Shown here piece by piece: positions 9,161-18,860 of a stretch of 64,000 nucleotides of DNA. The notes beneath the pieces were generated by a model that did no database searches, was not told the DNA's origin, and was given only the letters and a program-made list of their open reading frames with translations. Source of the stretch: Bradyrhizobium sp. WSM471 (GTDB taxonomy: Bacteria; Pseudomonadota; Alphaproteobacteria; Rhizobiales; Xanthobacteraceae); assembly GCF_000244915.1 (NCBI RefSeq), contig NZ_CM001442.1, positions 124,001 through 188,000 on the forward strand. The letters run 5' to 3'. Made by a program: the position numbers and the translations under genes. Position 1 is the stretch's first letter, and every line of letters begins with the position of its first letter.

Positions 9161-9478
9161 ATGGCGGTGAAGACGGACCAGCGCGGCAACAGCCGGGTTG
9201 TTTTCGAGCGCGGGATCGCGGCCCAGATGATGGGTATCGACGGCACCTGGCGGCGCGACTGCACCATGGAGGACGTTTCCGACAGCGGCGCCAAGCTGAC
9301 CATCGACGGCTCGGTCGAAGGCTTGCATCTGAAGGAGTTTTTTCTGCTGCTGTCGTCCACCGGACTTGCGTATCGGCGCTGCGAGCTTTCCTGGGTCAAT
9401 GGCGACCAGATCGGCGTCAACTTTCTCAAGCTCGGCGACAAGAAGAAAAAGGCGCGTTCCACATCCATCGGGGCGTAA
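9161..9478 (+). CDS. PilZ-domain protein
   Basis: Single-domain PilZ protein of 105 residues, probably a cyclic-di-GMP receptor. Both halves of the ligand motif are visible: RxxxR at Arg8-Arg12 (RGNSR) and D/NxSxxG at 38-43 (DVSDSG). The C-terminus is lysine-rich (KKKKAR). The ATG at 9161 is preferred over an upstream in-frame TTG (9074) because GGAGCAGGG precedes it and homology to PilZ proteins begins just after it. It lies between the amgK and murU functions, which may be incidental. The output it controls is unknown. Confidence 0.85.
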   Translation: MAVKTDQRGNSRVVFERGIAAQMMGIDGTWRRDCTMEDVSDSGAKLTIDGSVEGLHLKEFFLLLSSTGLAYRRCELSWVNGDQIGVNFLKLGDKKKKARSTSIGA

Positions 9479-9602
9479 CGGCAACACCCGTCGTACAAGC
9501 GTCACGGCAGGTGGCTAAGGCGGTCAAGACGCGGTGCGGTCAGTCGAACCTCGTGTTAGGATTGCTGCGAACGCGAAGTCAATAGGTCTGAGAAAGCGAA
9601 GG

Positions 9603-10325
9603 ATGCCCGTCAAACCGACCAAAGCCATGGTGCTCGCCGCGGGGTTCGGCCTGCGCATGCGTCCGTTGACGGACAAGATGCCGAAACCGATGGTTCCGGT
9701 GGCCGGCCAGCCGCTGCTCGACCACGTGCTCGACAAGCTCGCCCACGCCGGAGTGAGCGAGGCGGTGGTCAACGTGCACTATCTGCCGGACCAGATCATC
9801 GATCACACCGCATCCCGCCAGCATCCGCGTGTGATCATCTCGGACGAGCGCGATCAGGTGCTCGGCACCGGCGGTGGCGTGGTCAAGGCACTGCCGCTGC
9901 TCGGGGACGCACCGTTCTTTCACGTCAATTCCGACACGCTGTGGATCGACGGCGTGCGCTCCAACCTGACGCGGCTCGCCGAAAACTTCGATCCCGCGCG
10001 CATGGACATTTTGCTGCTGATGGCGCCGACGGCGACCAGCATCGGCTATAGCGGCCGCGGCGATTACGGCATGCTGGCCGACGGCGCGCTGCGCAAGCGC
10101 AAGGAAAAAGAGGTCGTTCCGTTCGTCTATGCCGGCGCTGCGATCCTGTCGCCGTCGATCTTTGCCGATGCCCCGAGCGGCGAGTTTTCGCTGACCAAGA
10201 TGTTCGACCGTGCCAACGAGCAGGAGCGGCTGTTCGGGCTCCGCCTCGACGGCGTCTGGATGCATGTCGGCACGCCCGATGCCGTGCACGCGGCGGAAGA
10301 GGCGTTTCTGGAGAGCGTGGCTTAA
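9603..10325 (+). CDS. murU: N-acetylmuramate 1-phosphate uridylyltransferase MurU
   Basis: Nucleotidyltransferase of 240 residues that would convert MurNAc-1-phosphate (made by AmgK) to UDP-MurNAc, bypassing de novo MurA/MurB and so reducing dependence on the fosfomycin target. The signature VLAAGFGLRMRPLTDKMPKP at the N-terminus is the sugar-nucleotidyltransferase consensus, followed by LGTGGGV and VNSDTLW (metal-binding Asp). The ATG at 9603 has a GAAGG box; upstream codons to 9534 lack family similarity. The AmgK fusion two genes upstream supports the MurU call over other mannose-1-phosphate guanylyltransferase-like enzymes. Confidence 0.85.
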   Translation: MPVKPTKAMVLAAGFGLRMRPLTDKMPKPMVPVAGQPLLDHVLDKLAHAGVSEAVVNVHYLPDQIIDHTASRQHPRVIISDERDQVLGTGGGVVKALPLLGDAPFFHVNSDTLWIDGVRSNLTRLAENFDPARMDILLLMAPTATSIGYSGRGDYGMLADGALRKRKEKEVVPFVYAGAAILSPSIFADAPSGEFSLTKMFDRANEQERLFGLRLDGVWMHVGTPDAVHAAEEAFLESVA

Positions 10326-10334
10326 GCCGCTCTT

Positions 10335-10471
10335 GTGTCCCGGACGGGGTGCGGCGCGTAATGCCGCTCCGGAGAGCCGGGACCCACTCCATCCTCACTT
10401 GCGGAACGAAGCAACCTGGGCCCCGGCTCAGCAGCGCATCACTGCGTGATGCGCTGCGTCCGGGGCACGAG
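10335..10471. repeat. Dispersed palindromic repeat, family C (copy 1)
   Basis: About 137 bp between murU and addB. Its ends, GTGTCCCGGAC and GTCCGGGGCACGAGA, are inverted, and the interior carries GCCGGGACCC and GGGCCCCGGC hairpin arms. A related element lies at 19621-19744. The remaining bases up to the addB start show nothing recognisable. Confidence 0.75.
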
Positions 10472-10570
10472 AGCGGGCACGCCGCGAACAGCGGGGACTA
10501 ACCCCCTCCGCCCATATCCATTTGAGTCCGCCTCCCTATATTGGCGCCTGATTCCCGAATCAGGCAGCTC

Positions 10571-13500
10571 ATGCGCGTTTTCAGCGTTCCAGTCTCAGTT
10601 CCGTTCCTGCGCACCGTCGTCGCAAGCCTGCTCGACGGCCGGCTGGTCGAGGGCTTTGAGGCGCGCAAGGAGCCGGCACGGTTGGCGGATGCCACGCTGT
10701 ACCTACCGACACGGCGCGCCATGCGCGTCGTCCGCGAGATCTTCCTCGACGAGATGAAGGCGGATGCGGTCGTGCTGCCGCGCATCGTCGCGCTCGGCGA
10801 CATCGACGAAGATGAACTCGCATTCGCCGATGAGGGCGAACAGTTTTCCGGCGCAACGCCGCTCGACATTCCGCCGCGGCTCGGCGAGCTCGAACGGCGG
10901 CTGACACTGGCGCAACTCGTCGCGGCCTGGGCCAAGGGTCCGGTGTTGTCTCCGCTGGTCGTCGGCGGCCCCGCTTCGACGCTGGCACTGGCGTCCGATC
11001 TCGCGCGCCTGATCGACGACATGGTCACGCGCGGTGTCGACTGGAGCGCGCTCGATGGCCTCGTGCCTGATATGCTCGACCGGTACTGGCAGCACTCGCT
11101 TGAATTCCTGCGCATCGCGCGCATCGCCTGGCCCGGTCATCTCGCCGAAATCAAACGCATCGAGCCCGCTGCCCGCCGCGACCTCCTGATCGATGCCGAA
11201 GCCAGGCGGCTGACCGCGCATCCCCATGGCCCCGTGATCGCGGCCGGTTCGACCGGCTCGATGCCGGCCACGGCAAGATTTCTCCACGCAGTCGCCTCGC
11301 TGCCGCATGGCGCCGTGGTGCTGCCCGGCCTCGATTCCGATCTCGACGACGATGCCTGGCGCAGCATCGGCGGCGTACGCGACTCGCTCGGCAAGTTCGC
11401 GGAGCATCCGGTCTCGAACCATCCGCAATATGCCATGCACGCGCTGCTGGATCGCTTTGGCATCAAGCGCAGCGACGTCGATAGTCTCAAGCCTCCGGCG
11501 GAAGGCGGCCGCGATCTCCTGGCGTCGGAATCGATGCGGCCCTCGGCCAAGACCGAGATCTGGCACGACCGGCTGAAGCAACCGGATGTGGCCGCGAAGA
11601 TCACCGGCGGCATGAAGAACCTCGCGGTTGTCGAAGCTCCCAACCCTGAAATGGAAGCGCTCGCCATCGCCATTGCGATGCGCGAGGCGCGGCACCTCGA
11701 CAAATCCGCCGCATTGGTGACGCCCGATCGCGCGCTGGCGCGGCGGGTGATGGCCGCGCTGACACGGTGGGATCTCGCATTCGACGATTCCGGCGGCGAC
11801 GTCCTGATGGAGACCTCCGCCGGCGTCTTTGCGCGACTGACAGCCGAGGCTGCGACCAAGGGACTGGAGCCGCCGACGATGCTGGCGATGCTGAAGCATC
11901 CGCTGTGCCGGCTCGGCCGGGCGCCTGGCGCATGGAAAGCGGCGATCGAAGGCCTGGAGCTCGCTTTGTTGCGCGGCACGCGCCCGCCTGCAGGCACTGC
12001 CGGCCTGCTGCGCGAATTCAATCGCTTTCGCGAGGAGCTGGCAAAGCTGTGGCGCAGCGAGGTCTCCGCCCTGCATAAGGCCGAGCCGCGTGCACGTCTC
12101 AAGGCCGAAGACCTCGATCGCATTCAGGTGCTGATCGATGGCTTACGACAAGCCTTGGCGCCGATCGAGAGTCTTGCATCATCAAGACCGTATGACTTCG
12201 CCGAGCTCGCGCACCGGCATCGCGAGATCATGATCGAGCTGTCGCGCGACGAGCAGGGCATCCCGCTGGCCTTCGAGGAGCGCGAAGGCCTCGCGCTCGC
12301 GAGCGCCTTTGACGATCTCCTGCGCGGCGGCACGACCAGCGGACTGATGGTCACGCTGCCCGACTACGCAGACGTCTTCCAGACCGCATTCGGCGATCGC
12401 GCGGTGCGGCGGCGGGACAGCCCGGGCGCGCGGCTGCAGATCTACGGCCCGCTGGAATCACGCCTGATGCAGGCCGACCGCGTCATCGTCGGCGGGCTGA
12501 TCGAGGGGGTCTGGCCACCGGCGCCGCGCATCGATCCGTGGCTGAGCCGGCCGATGCGGCACCAGCTGGGCCTCGATCTGCCGGAACGCCGTATCGGCCT
12601 CTCCGCGCATGATTTTGCGCAATTGCTCGGCGGCGAGGAGGTCATCCTCACCCACTCCGCCAAGGCTGGCGGTGCGCCGGCGGTCGCCTCGCGCTTCCTG
12701 CACCGGTTGGAGGCGGTCGCAGGCGATGCGCACTGGAAGGCGGCCATTCGCGCGGGCGAGAACTATGTGCAGTTTGCAGCCGCGCTGGACCAGCCCGACG
12801 AGGTGAGGCCGATCAAGCAGCCCGAGCCGCGACCGCCACGCGCGACCCGGCCGCTCAGGATGTCTGTGACCGGGATCGAGGATTGGCTGCGCGATCCCTA
12901 TACGATCTACGCCAAACACATTTTGCGGCTCGACGCGCTCGATCCCGTCGACATGCCGCTGTCGGCCGCCGACCGCGGCTCGGCGATCCATGATGCGCTC
13001 GGCGAGTTCACGGAACGCTACGCCACGAATCTGCCCGACGATCCCGCGCGCGTGCTGCGCGCGATCGGCGAAAAACATTTTGCACCACTCATGGAGCGAC
13101 CCGAGGCGCGGGCGCTGTGGTGGCCGCGCTTCCAGCGCATCGCGCGCTGGTTCGGCGAATGGGAGACGGCACGGCGGGGCGTGATCGAGGCGATCGCCGC
13201 GGAAACCCGCGGCGAGATCTCGATCCCGCTCGACCATGGGCGCAGCTTCCGTCTTTCCGCCCGCGCCGACCGCATCGAACGGCGCCAGGGCGGCGGCTAC
13301 GCCATCCTCGACTACAAGACCGGCCAGCCACCGACCGGCAAGCAGGTCCGCATGGGCCTGTCACCGCAGCTCACGTTAGAAGCCGCGATCCTGCGCGAGG
13401 GCGGCTTTCCCGACATCGACGCCGGCGCGTCCGTGAGCCAGCTCGTCTATGTTCGCCTGAGCGGCAACAATCCGCCGGGCGAAGAACGCATTCTCGAGCT

Positions 13501-13717
13501 CAGATATAGGCAGGGTGACGAGCCGCAGCCGCCGGACACCGCGGCTGCGGAGGCAAGGGTCAAGCTCGAGGCACTGATTCGCGCCTTCGAGGACGAGAAC
13601 CAGCCCTATACCTCGCTGAACTTGCCGATGTGGACCAACCGCTACGGCGCCTATGACGATCTCGCCCGGATCAAGGAATGGTCTGCGGCCGGTGGATTGG
13701 GGATCGAGGAATGGTGA
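10571..13717 (+). CDS. addB: Double-strand break repair protein AddB
   Basis: Subunit of the AddAB helicase-nuclease that processes DNA ends for RecA recombination. The product is about 1,048 residues. N-terminal LPTRRAMRVVREIFL resembles alphaproteobacterial AddB, and no Walker A lysine motif is visible. The C-terminal RecB-like nuclease has GSAIHDALGEF and the catalytic ILDYKTGQPP. The cysteines that hold the iron-sulfur cluster in Bacillus AddB are not evident: the segment before the nuclease reads RDPYTIYAKHIL and the C-terminus lacks a CxxC pattern. The ATG at 10571 is preferred over 10541. The stop overlaps the addA start by seven bases. Confidence 0.92.
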   Translation: MRVFSVPVSVPFLRTVVASLLDGRLVEGFEARKEPARLADATLYLPTRRAMRVVREIFLDEMKADAVVLPRIVALGDIDEDELAFADEGEQFSGATPLDIPPRLGELERRLTLAQLVAAWAKGPVLSPLVVGGPASTLALASDLARLIDDMVTRGVDWSALDGLVPDMLDRYWQHSLEFLRIARIAWPGHLAEIKRIEPAARRDLLIDAEARRLTAHPHGPVIAAGSTGSMPATARFLHAVASLPHGAVVLPGLDSDLDDDAWRSIGGVRDSLGKFAEHPVSNHPQYAMHALLDRFGIKRSDVDSLKPPAEGGRDLLASESMRPSAKTEIWHDRLKQPDVAAKITGGMKNLAVVEAPNPEMEALAIAIAMREARHLDKSAALVTPDRALARRVMAALTRWDLAFDDSGGDVLMETSAGVFARLTAEAATKGLEPPTMLAMLKHPLCRLGRAPGAWKAAIEGLELALLRGTRPPAGTAGLLREFNRFREELAKLWRSEVSALHKAEPRARLKAEDLDRIQVLIDGLRQALAPIESLASSRPYDFAELAHRHREIMIELSRDEQGIPLAFEEREGLALASAFDDLLRGGTTSGLMVTLPDYADVFQTAFGDRAVRRRDSPGARLQIYGPLESRLMQADRVIVGGLIEGVWPPAPRIDPWLSRPMRHQLGLDLPERRIGLSAHDFAQLLGGEEVILTHSAKAGGAPAVASRFLHRLEAVAGDAHWKAAIRAGENYVQFAAALDQPDEVRPIKQPEPRPPRATRPLRMSVTGIEDWLRDPYTIYAKHILRLDALDPVDMPLSAADRGSAIHDALGEFTERYATNLPDDPARVLRAIGEKHFAPLMERPEARALWWPRFQRIARWFGEWETARRGVIEAIAAETRGEISIPLDHGRSFRLSARADRIERRQGGGYAILDYKTGQPPTGKQVRMGLSPQLTLEAAILREGGFPDIDAGASVSQLVYVRLSGNNPPGEERILELRYRQGDEPQPPDTAAAEARVKLEALIRAFEDENQPYTSLNLPMWTNRYGAYDDLARIKEWSAAGGLGIEEW

Positions 13718-16700
13718 AGGCACCGCGCCCCATCCCGGATGAGGTGCGCGCCAGGCAAGCGCGCGCATCGGACCCGACCGCGTCGGCCTTCGTGTCGGCC
13801 AATGCCGGCTCGGGCAAGACGCATGTGCTGGTGCAGCGGGTGATCCGCCTGCTGCTCTCGGGCGTGCCGCCGGAAAAGATCCTCTGCATCACCTTCACCA
13901 AGGCGGCTGCCGCCAACATGGCCGAGCGCGTGTTCACCACGCTCGGCCATTGGGTGACGCTCGACGACACGGCACTCGATGCAGCGATCCGCGACGTCGG
14001 GATTCCCCATCCGGATCGAAAGCTGCGCCGTGACGCGCGAAAGCTGTTCGCCTGCGCGCTGGAGACGCCGGGCGGCTTGAAGGTGCAGACCATCCACGCA
14101 TTGTGCACTCGCCTGCTTCAGCAGTTTCCGTTCGAGGCCAATGTCCCCGCGCGCTTTGCCGTGATCGACGAGCGCGACCAGACCGACATGATGGAACGCG
14201 CCAATCTGAAGGTGCTGCTGGAGGCCGCCCGCGACCCCGACAGCGTGACCGGTCGCGCGCTGCTGACCGCAATGGCGAGCGCCGCCGATGTCACCTTCAA
14301 GGAGGTGGTGCGCGAGGCCTGCCTGAGCCGCGATCATTTCATGGCCTGGACCGATGAAGCCGGCAGCGCGGAGCTGGCTGCCGCGCAGATGGCAGCGGCG
14401 TTGGGGGTGGACCCGAACGATCGCATCGAGGACGTCGAGACGGAGATTGTCGACGGTCCGTTCCTGCCGCGATCGCGCTGGGACGACATCGCCTCTGCGC
14501 TGGAGGAGGGCAGCAAGTCCGACAACGACCAGGCCTGCCGGCTCCGCGAGGCAAAGGTCTTTTCCGGCGCCGCGCAGGTCGATGCCTATCTCAGCGTCTT
14601 CCTCACGGACGAAAAGCTGCCGCGCAAGGCGGTGCTGACCAAGAAGTTCTGCGATCACAACCCGTCCGTCGCCCGCCTGTTCGAGAACGAGGCGCAGCGC
14701 GTCGGCGGATTGGTAGAGACGCGCCGTGCTGTGACCATGAGGGACCGCACCGCGGCCCTGCTCCATATCGCGACCGCGGCGGCCGCAAACTATCGCCGCG
14801 AGAAGCAGGAGCGCGGGCTGCTCGACTATGACGATCTCATCGACAAGACGCTGGCGATGCTCGATCGCGTTTCCTCGGGCTGGGTGCATTACAAGCTCGA
14901 CCGCGGCGTCGATCACGTGCTGATCGACGAGGCCCAGGACACCAGCCCGCGGCAATGGGACATCGTCGCGCACATCATCTCGGAGTTCACCGCCGGCGAA
15001 GGCGCGCGAGAAGGCCTGAACCGCACCATCTTCGCCGTCGGCGACGAGAAGCAGTCGATTTTCTCGTTTCAGGGTGCTCAGCCCCGGGAATTCGACGCGC
15101 GCCGACGCGAGCTGCACCGCAAATTCACGGCGGCCGGGCTGAAATTCGATCCGGTCGCCTTCACCTATTCGTTCCGCTCCGGCGCCGCGATCCTGCATTC
15201 GGTGGACCACGTCTTCCGCGAGCCCGCGATCTACAAGAGCATCCATTCGCTCGAGACCGGTCACCCCCTGCACAATGCACTCGGCGATGCAGGCCCCAGC
15301 GTGATCGAGCTGTGGGACCTTGCGGAAGCCGACGACAGGCAGGAGATCGAGGGCTGGCGCGCGCCGTTCGACGGCGTCGCCGCCACCAGCCCCGAAGTCA
15401 AGCTCGCGCGCCGGATCCAGACCGAGATCAAGCGGCTGGTCGAGAGCGGCACGCTGACCGGGCACGAGGGCGAACGCCGGCCGCTGCGTTATGGCGACAT
15501 GCTGATCCTGGTGCGCCGGCGCGGCAATGCGTTCGACGCGGTGATCCAGGCGCTGAAGCACGCCAACGTTCCGGTCGCCGGCGCCGATCGGCTCAAGCTC
15601 ACCGAGCACATCGGAATCATCGACCTGATGAATCTTGCGGACGCGCTGCTGCTGCCGCAGGACGATCTCGCGCTCGCGGTGGCGCTGAAGAGCCCGCTGT
15701 TCGGGCTCGATGACGACGATCTGTTCCAGCTGGCCTGGGATCGCAAGGGATCGCTGCGCCGCGCGCTTGGCGAGCATGCCCCGACAAGCGAGACATTCAC
15801 TGCGGCGTTGCGACGCCTCGAAGCCTGCGAAATGCGAGCCCGCGAGGAGACGCCGTTCGCCTTCTACGCCTGGCTGCTCGGGGGCGACGGCGGACGCGCG
15901 CGCATGCTGCGCCGGCTCGGTCATGAGGCCAATGACGCGCTCGACGAGTTCCTGGAGCTGGCGCTGAATTACGAGCGCAAGGCGCCTGCGTCGCTGCAGG
16001 GTTTCATGGCCTGGCTGCGCTCGGCCGATACCGAGGTGAAGCGTGACATGGAGATCTCGCGCGATGAGGTGCGGGTGATGACCGTGCACGGCGCCAAGGG
16101 CCTGGAGGCCTCGGTCGTGTTCATGGTCGACACCACATCGTCGCCTGCGGATTCGCAGCGGCTGCGGCTGATCCACGTCCCGCGCGGCAATGGCGGCGAG
16201 GTGGTGGTCTGGGCCGGACGCAAGGCGGATGATCCCAAGCCCGTCGCCGACGCCCGCAAGGCGATGCTCGAGGAGACCGAGGACGAATATCGCCGCCTGC
16301 TCTACGTCGCGATGACGCGCGCCGCCGACCGGCTCATCGTCGGCGGCTGCATGCCCGGCAACATGAAGACGGTCCGCAAGCTGAGCTGGTACGATCTCGT
16401 CGATACCGGGCTCGCCGGCTCGGGCCTGACGAAAGAGGCAATCGAGACGCCGCTGGGCAAGGTGACGCGCTTCTCCCGACCGGAGGATGTCGTGGCGCTG
16501 GGCACGCCCGCGGCCTCGTTGGACCAGGCGACCGCGCTCCCGGACTGGCTGCTGACACGACCACCGCGCGAGACCATCGACGACGATCCGGTGCGCCCCT
16601 CCGGCCAGTCGTCCAGTGACGGCCGCGCTGTTCTGTCGGGCGAATCAGTGCAGTCCCGCGCGCTCGCGCTGCAACGCGGCACGCTGGTGCATCGGCTGCT

Positions 16701-17220
16701 GCAATCGCTCCCCGACATCGCCACCGAGCGCCGGCGCGAGGCCGCGCTCGGCTTCATGTCGCGCAATGCCGCGGACTGGGCGGAGGCCGACCGCGCCGCG
16801 CTGGCCGACAAGGTGCTCGCCTTGATCGCCGAACCACGGTTTGCCCCCGTGTTTGCCGCCGGCAGCCGGGCAGAGGTCGCGATCGTCGGCCGGCTGGAAC
16901 GGCCGGGCCGCGCCCCGGCGCTGGTATCCGGCCAGATCGACCGGCTGGTCGTTCGCCCGGATGAGGTCCTGATCGTCGATTTCAAGACCAATCAAGCGGC
17001 TCCCAGGAGCGCCGCTGAGGCGCCCGTCGCCTATGTCCGGCAGCTGGCGCTATACCGGGCTGTGCTATCGAGGCTTTATCCCCAAAAGCCGGTCCGCGCC
17101 GTCCTGCTCTGGACCGAGGCCCTTGAATATATGGAGATTTCGGCTCCCGCGCTGGACGCGGCGCTGGCATCTCTTCATCTCGGTGTGAGCGTCCTTGACC
17201 CGGCAAGGAGCCATTCATAG
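13711..17220 (+). CDS. addA: Double-strand break repair helicase AddA
   Basis: UvrD-type 3'-5' helicase and nuclease subunit of AddAB, 1,169 residues. Motifs in order: Walker A ANAGSGKT (30-37), Ia CITFTKAAAANM, II HVLIDEAQDTSP, III GDEKQSIFSFQGAQ, IV FTYSFRSG, V VRVMTVHGAKGLEASVVF, VI RLLYVAMTRAADRL, and the C-terminal nuclease motif LIVDFKTNQ. The ATG at 13711 overlaps the end of addB by seven bases, indicating coupled translation. trxA follows after about 60 bases, a conserved order in Rhizobiales. Confidence 0.95.
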   Translation: MVKAPRPIPDEVRARQARASDPTASAFVSANAGSGKTHVLVQRVIRLLLSGVPPEKILCITFTKAAAANMAERVFTTLGHWVTLDDTALDAAIRDVGIPHPDRKLRRDARKLFACALETPGGLKVQTIHALCTRLLQQFPFEANVPARFAVIDERDQTDMMERANLKVLLEAARDPDSVTGRALLTAMASAADVTFKEVVREACLSRDHFMAWTDEAGSAELAAAQMAAALGVDPNDRIEDVETEIVDGPFLPRSRWDDIASALEEGSKSDNDQACRLREAKVFSGAAQVDAYLSVFLTDEKLPRKAVLTKKFCDHNPSVARLFENEAQRVGGLVETRRAVTMRDRTAALLHIATAAAANYRREKQERGLLDYDDLIDKTLAMLDRVSSGWVHYKLDRGVDHVLIDEAQDTSPRQWDIVAHIISEFTAGEGAREGLNRTIFAVGDEKQSIFSFQGAQPREFDARRRELHRKFTAAGLKFDPVAFTYSFRSGAAILHSVDHVFREPAIYKSIHSLETGHPLHNALGDAGPSVIELWDLAEADDRQEIEGWRAPFDGVAATSPEVKLARRIQTEIKRLVESGTLTGHEGERRPLRYGDMLILVRRRGNAFDAVIQALKHANVPVAGADRLKLTEHIGIIDLMNLADALLLPQDDLALAVALKSPLFGLDDDDLFQLAWDRKGSLRRALGEHAPTSETFTAALRRLEACEMRAREETPFAFYAWLLGGDGGRARMLRRLGHEANDALDEFLELALNYERKAPASLQGFMAWLRSADTEVKRDMEISRDEVRVMTVHGAKGLEASVVFMVDTTSSPADSQRLRLIHVPRGNGGEVVVWAGRKADDPKPVADARKAMLEETEDEYRRLLYVAMTRAADRLIVGGCMPGNMKTVRKLSWYDLVDTGLAGSGLTKEAIETPLGKVTRFSRPEDVVALGTPAASLDQATALPDWLLTRPPRETIDDDPVRPSGQSSSDGRAVLSGESVQSRALALQRGTLVHRLLQSLPDIATERRREAALGFMSRNAADWAEADRAALADKVLALIAEPRFAPVFAAGSRAEVAIVGRLERPGRAPALVSGQIDRLVVRPDEVLIVDFKTNQAAPRSAAEAPVAYVRQLALYRAVLSRLYPQKPVRAVLLWTEALEYMEISAPALDAALASLHLGVSVLDPARSHS

Positions 17221-17283
17221 GTTGACGCCATGATCTCGGGCGCGATTCCCGTCGCGCCCTTCTCTCAGGTACGAGGTACTCCC

Positions 17284-17604
17284 ATGGCCGTTGGTAAGGT
17301 TTCTGACACCGATTTCGAAGCCGAAGTGCTCAAGGCAAACGGCCCCGTGGTCGTCGATTTCTGGGCCGAATGGTGCGGCCCCTGCCGGATGATCGCACCC
17401 GCGCTCGACGAGATCGCCGGCGCGATGGGCGACAAGGTCAAGATCGTGAAGCTCAACGTCGACGAGAGCCCGAAGACCGCGTCGAAATATGGCGTGATGT
17501 CGATCCCGACCCTGATGATCTTCAAGGGCGGCGAGATGGCCTCCCGCCAGGTCGGCGCAGCGCCGAAGGCGAAGTTGCAGCAGTGGATCACCTCCGCGGT
17601 CTGA
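17284..17604 (+). CDS. trxA: Thioredoxin 1
   Basis: General cytoplasmic protein disulfide reductase, 106 residues. The redox motif WCGPC places the active cysteines at 31 and 34; the cis-proline segment [12 protein letters not shown] is present. The ATG at 17284 is preferred over the in-frame ATG at 17230 because the protein then begins where thioredoxins begin ([12 protein letters not shown]), and the upstream codons encode no family sequence. It is followed by a strong terminator, so it closes the addB-addA-trxA unit. Confidence 0.96.
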   Translation: MAVGKVSDTDFEAEVLKANGPVVVDFWAEWCGPCRMIAPALDEIAGAMGDKVKIVKLNVDESPKTASKYGVMSIPTLMIFKGGEMASRQVGAAPKAKLQQWITSAV

Positions 17605-17633
17605 TCCGCCTCGCGGAAGAATATTTTTGGAAG

Positions 17634-17657
17634 CGGCCGGCGAAAGCCGGCCGTTTT
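17634..17657 (+). terminator. Intrinsic terminator of trxA
   Basis: Perfect 8 bp stem CGGCCGGC/GCCGGCCG closed by a GAAA tetraloop and followed by TTTTG. It lies 30 bases after the trxA stop and before the ligase gene. Confidence 0.88.
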
Positions 17658-17698
17658 GCGTTGATGGGACATGTCCAGCGTATGATGAGTCCCGCCTG

Positions 17699-18763
17699 TT
17701 GCCTCCTCCTCCCGCAAAGCGCGCGCGAAAGTCGGCCTCTCTCATGGCGATGGAGGCGCGGTCGGTCGACGCGATCCCGCGCGGCAAGGAATGGCAATAC
17801 GAGCCGAAATGGGATGGCTTCCGCTGCCTGCTGTCGCGCAACGGCGGCAGCATTGATCTGCGCTCAAAATCCGGCGAAGACCTCGCGCGCTATTTCCCCG
17901 AGATCGTCGCCGCAGCACTGAGGCTAAGGGCGGATCGCTTCGCGCTCGACGGCGAGATCGTCGTGCCGCACGGCAAGGGCTTTTCCTTCGACGCGCTGCT
18001 GCAACGCATTCACCCTGCGGCGAGCCGCGTGAAGAAACTCTCGGAGGAAACACCGGCGCTCTATCTCGCCTTCGATTTGCTTGCGACGGCCAGGGAGAAG
18101 CAGCTTGCCGGACAGCCGCTGAGCGAGCGGCGCCCGGCGCTGGAAGCGTTTGCCAAAGCCAATCTGAAAGGCAGCGTCTTCCGCCTCTCCCCGGTGACGA
18201 CGAGCTATGCCATTGCGAAAAAATGGCTGGCGCAATCTGGCGGCGGCTCGGACGGCGTCATCGCCAAGCGCGTCGACCTGCCCTACCAGGCGGGAAATCG
18301 CGACGGCATGCAGAAGATCAAGAAATTCCGCAGCGCCGATTGCGTGGTCGGCGGCTTCCGCTATGCGACCAACAAGCTCGCCGGCCGGAAGGTGGTGGGA
18401 TCGCTGCTGCTTGGGCTCTACGATGACGAAGGTCTCCTTCATCATGTCGGCTTCACCTCGGCGATCAAGGCGACGGAAAAGCCTGACCTGACCGATCGAC
18501 TGGAGGCGCTGATCGGCGAGCCAGGATTCACCGGCAACGCGCCGGGCGGGCCGAGCCGCTGGTCCACCGAGCGCTCGGCCAAGTGGTGTCCGCTCAAGCC
18601 GAAGCTGGTGATCGAGGTCTGCTACGACCATTTCAGCGGCGAGCGCTTTCGCCACGGCACCTCGATCCTGCGCTGGCGCCCCGACAAGGCCCCGCGGCAA
18701 TGCAGCTTCGAGCAGCTGAAGCAGAAAGCGGTGGATCCGATGAAGCTGCTGAAACAACCGTAG
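17699..18763 (+). CDS. ATP-dependent DNA ligase (LigC/LigD ligase-domain type)
   Basis: Stand-alone ATP-dependent DNA ligase of about 354 residues, distinct from the essential NAD-dependent LigA. The nucleotidyltransferase motif I is YEPKWDGFR with the adenylated lysine; LDGEIVV, LYLAFDLLA, SDGVIAKRVD and MQKIKKFRSADCVVGG supply the later motifs, and an OB-fold C-terminal half follows (residues from about 220). No primase or 3'-phosphoesterase domain is attached and no Ku gene is in the window. The start is uncertain: TTG 17699 gives an LPPPPAKRARKSASL leader, ATG 17744 a shorter protein, TTG 17627 a longer one overlapping the trxA terminator. A role in repair or stationary-phase end joining is inferred from the family. 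Confidence 0.85.
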   Translation: MPPPPAKRARKSASLMAMEARSVDAIPRGKEWQYEPKWDGFRCLLSRNGGSIDLRSKSGEDLARYFPEIVAAALRLRADRFALDGEIVVPHGKGFSFDALLQRIHPAASRVKKLSEETPALYLAFDLLATAREKQLAGQPLSERRPALEAFAKANLKGSVFRLSPVTTSYAIAKKWLAQSGGGSDGVIAKRVDLPYQAGNRDGMQKIKKFRSADCVVGGFRYATNKLAGRKVVGSLLLGLYDDEGLLHHVGFTSAIKATEKPDLTDRLEALIGEPGFTGNAPGGPSRWSTERSAKWCPLKPKLVIEVCYDHFSGERFRHGTSILRWRPDKAPRQCSFEQLKQKAVDPMKLLKQP

Positions 18764-18766
18764 CCG

Positions 18767-18852
18767 GTAGCCCGGATGGAGCGCAGCGCAATCCGGGGCC
18801 GTCGTCATTGGTGGCACGATTCCCGGATTGCGCTTCGCTCCATCCAGGCTAC
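18767..18852. repeat. Dispersed palindromic repeat, family B (copy 1)
   Basis: About 86 bp hairpin element beginning GTAGCCCGGATGGAGCGCAG and ending with the inverted CTCCATCCAGGCTAC. It lies between two convergent genes, where it could also help stop transcription. A closely similar element is at 27007-27090. Confidence 0.8.
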
Positions 18853-18860
18853 GAAGCGAA

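Noticed and set aside
13651..16176. Long minus-strand open frame of 841 codons antisense to addA
   Set aside because: It mirrors addA in this high-GC DNA, its translation is rich in His/Arg/Gln with no domain, and addA has all helicase motifs.
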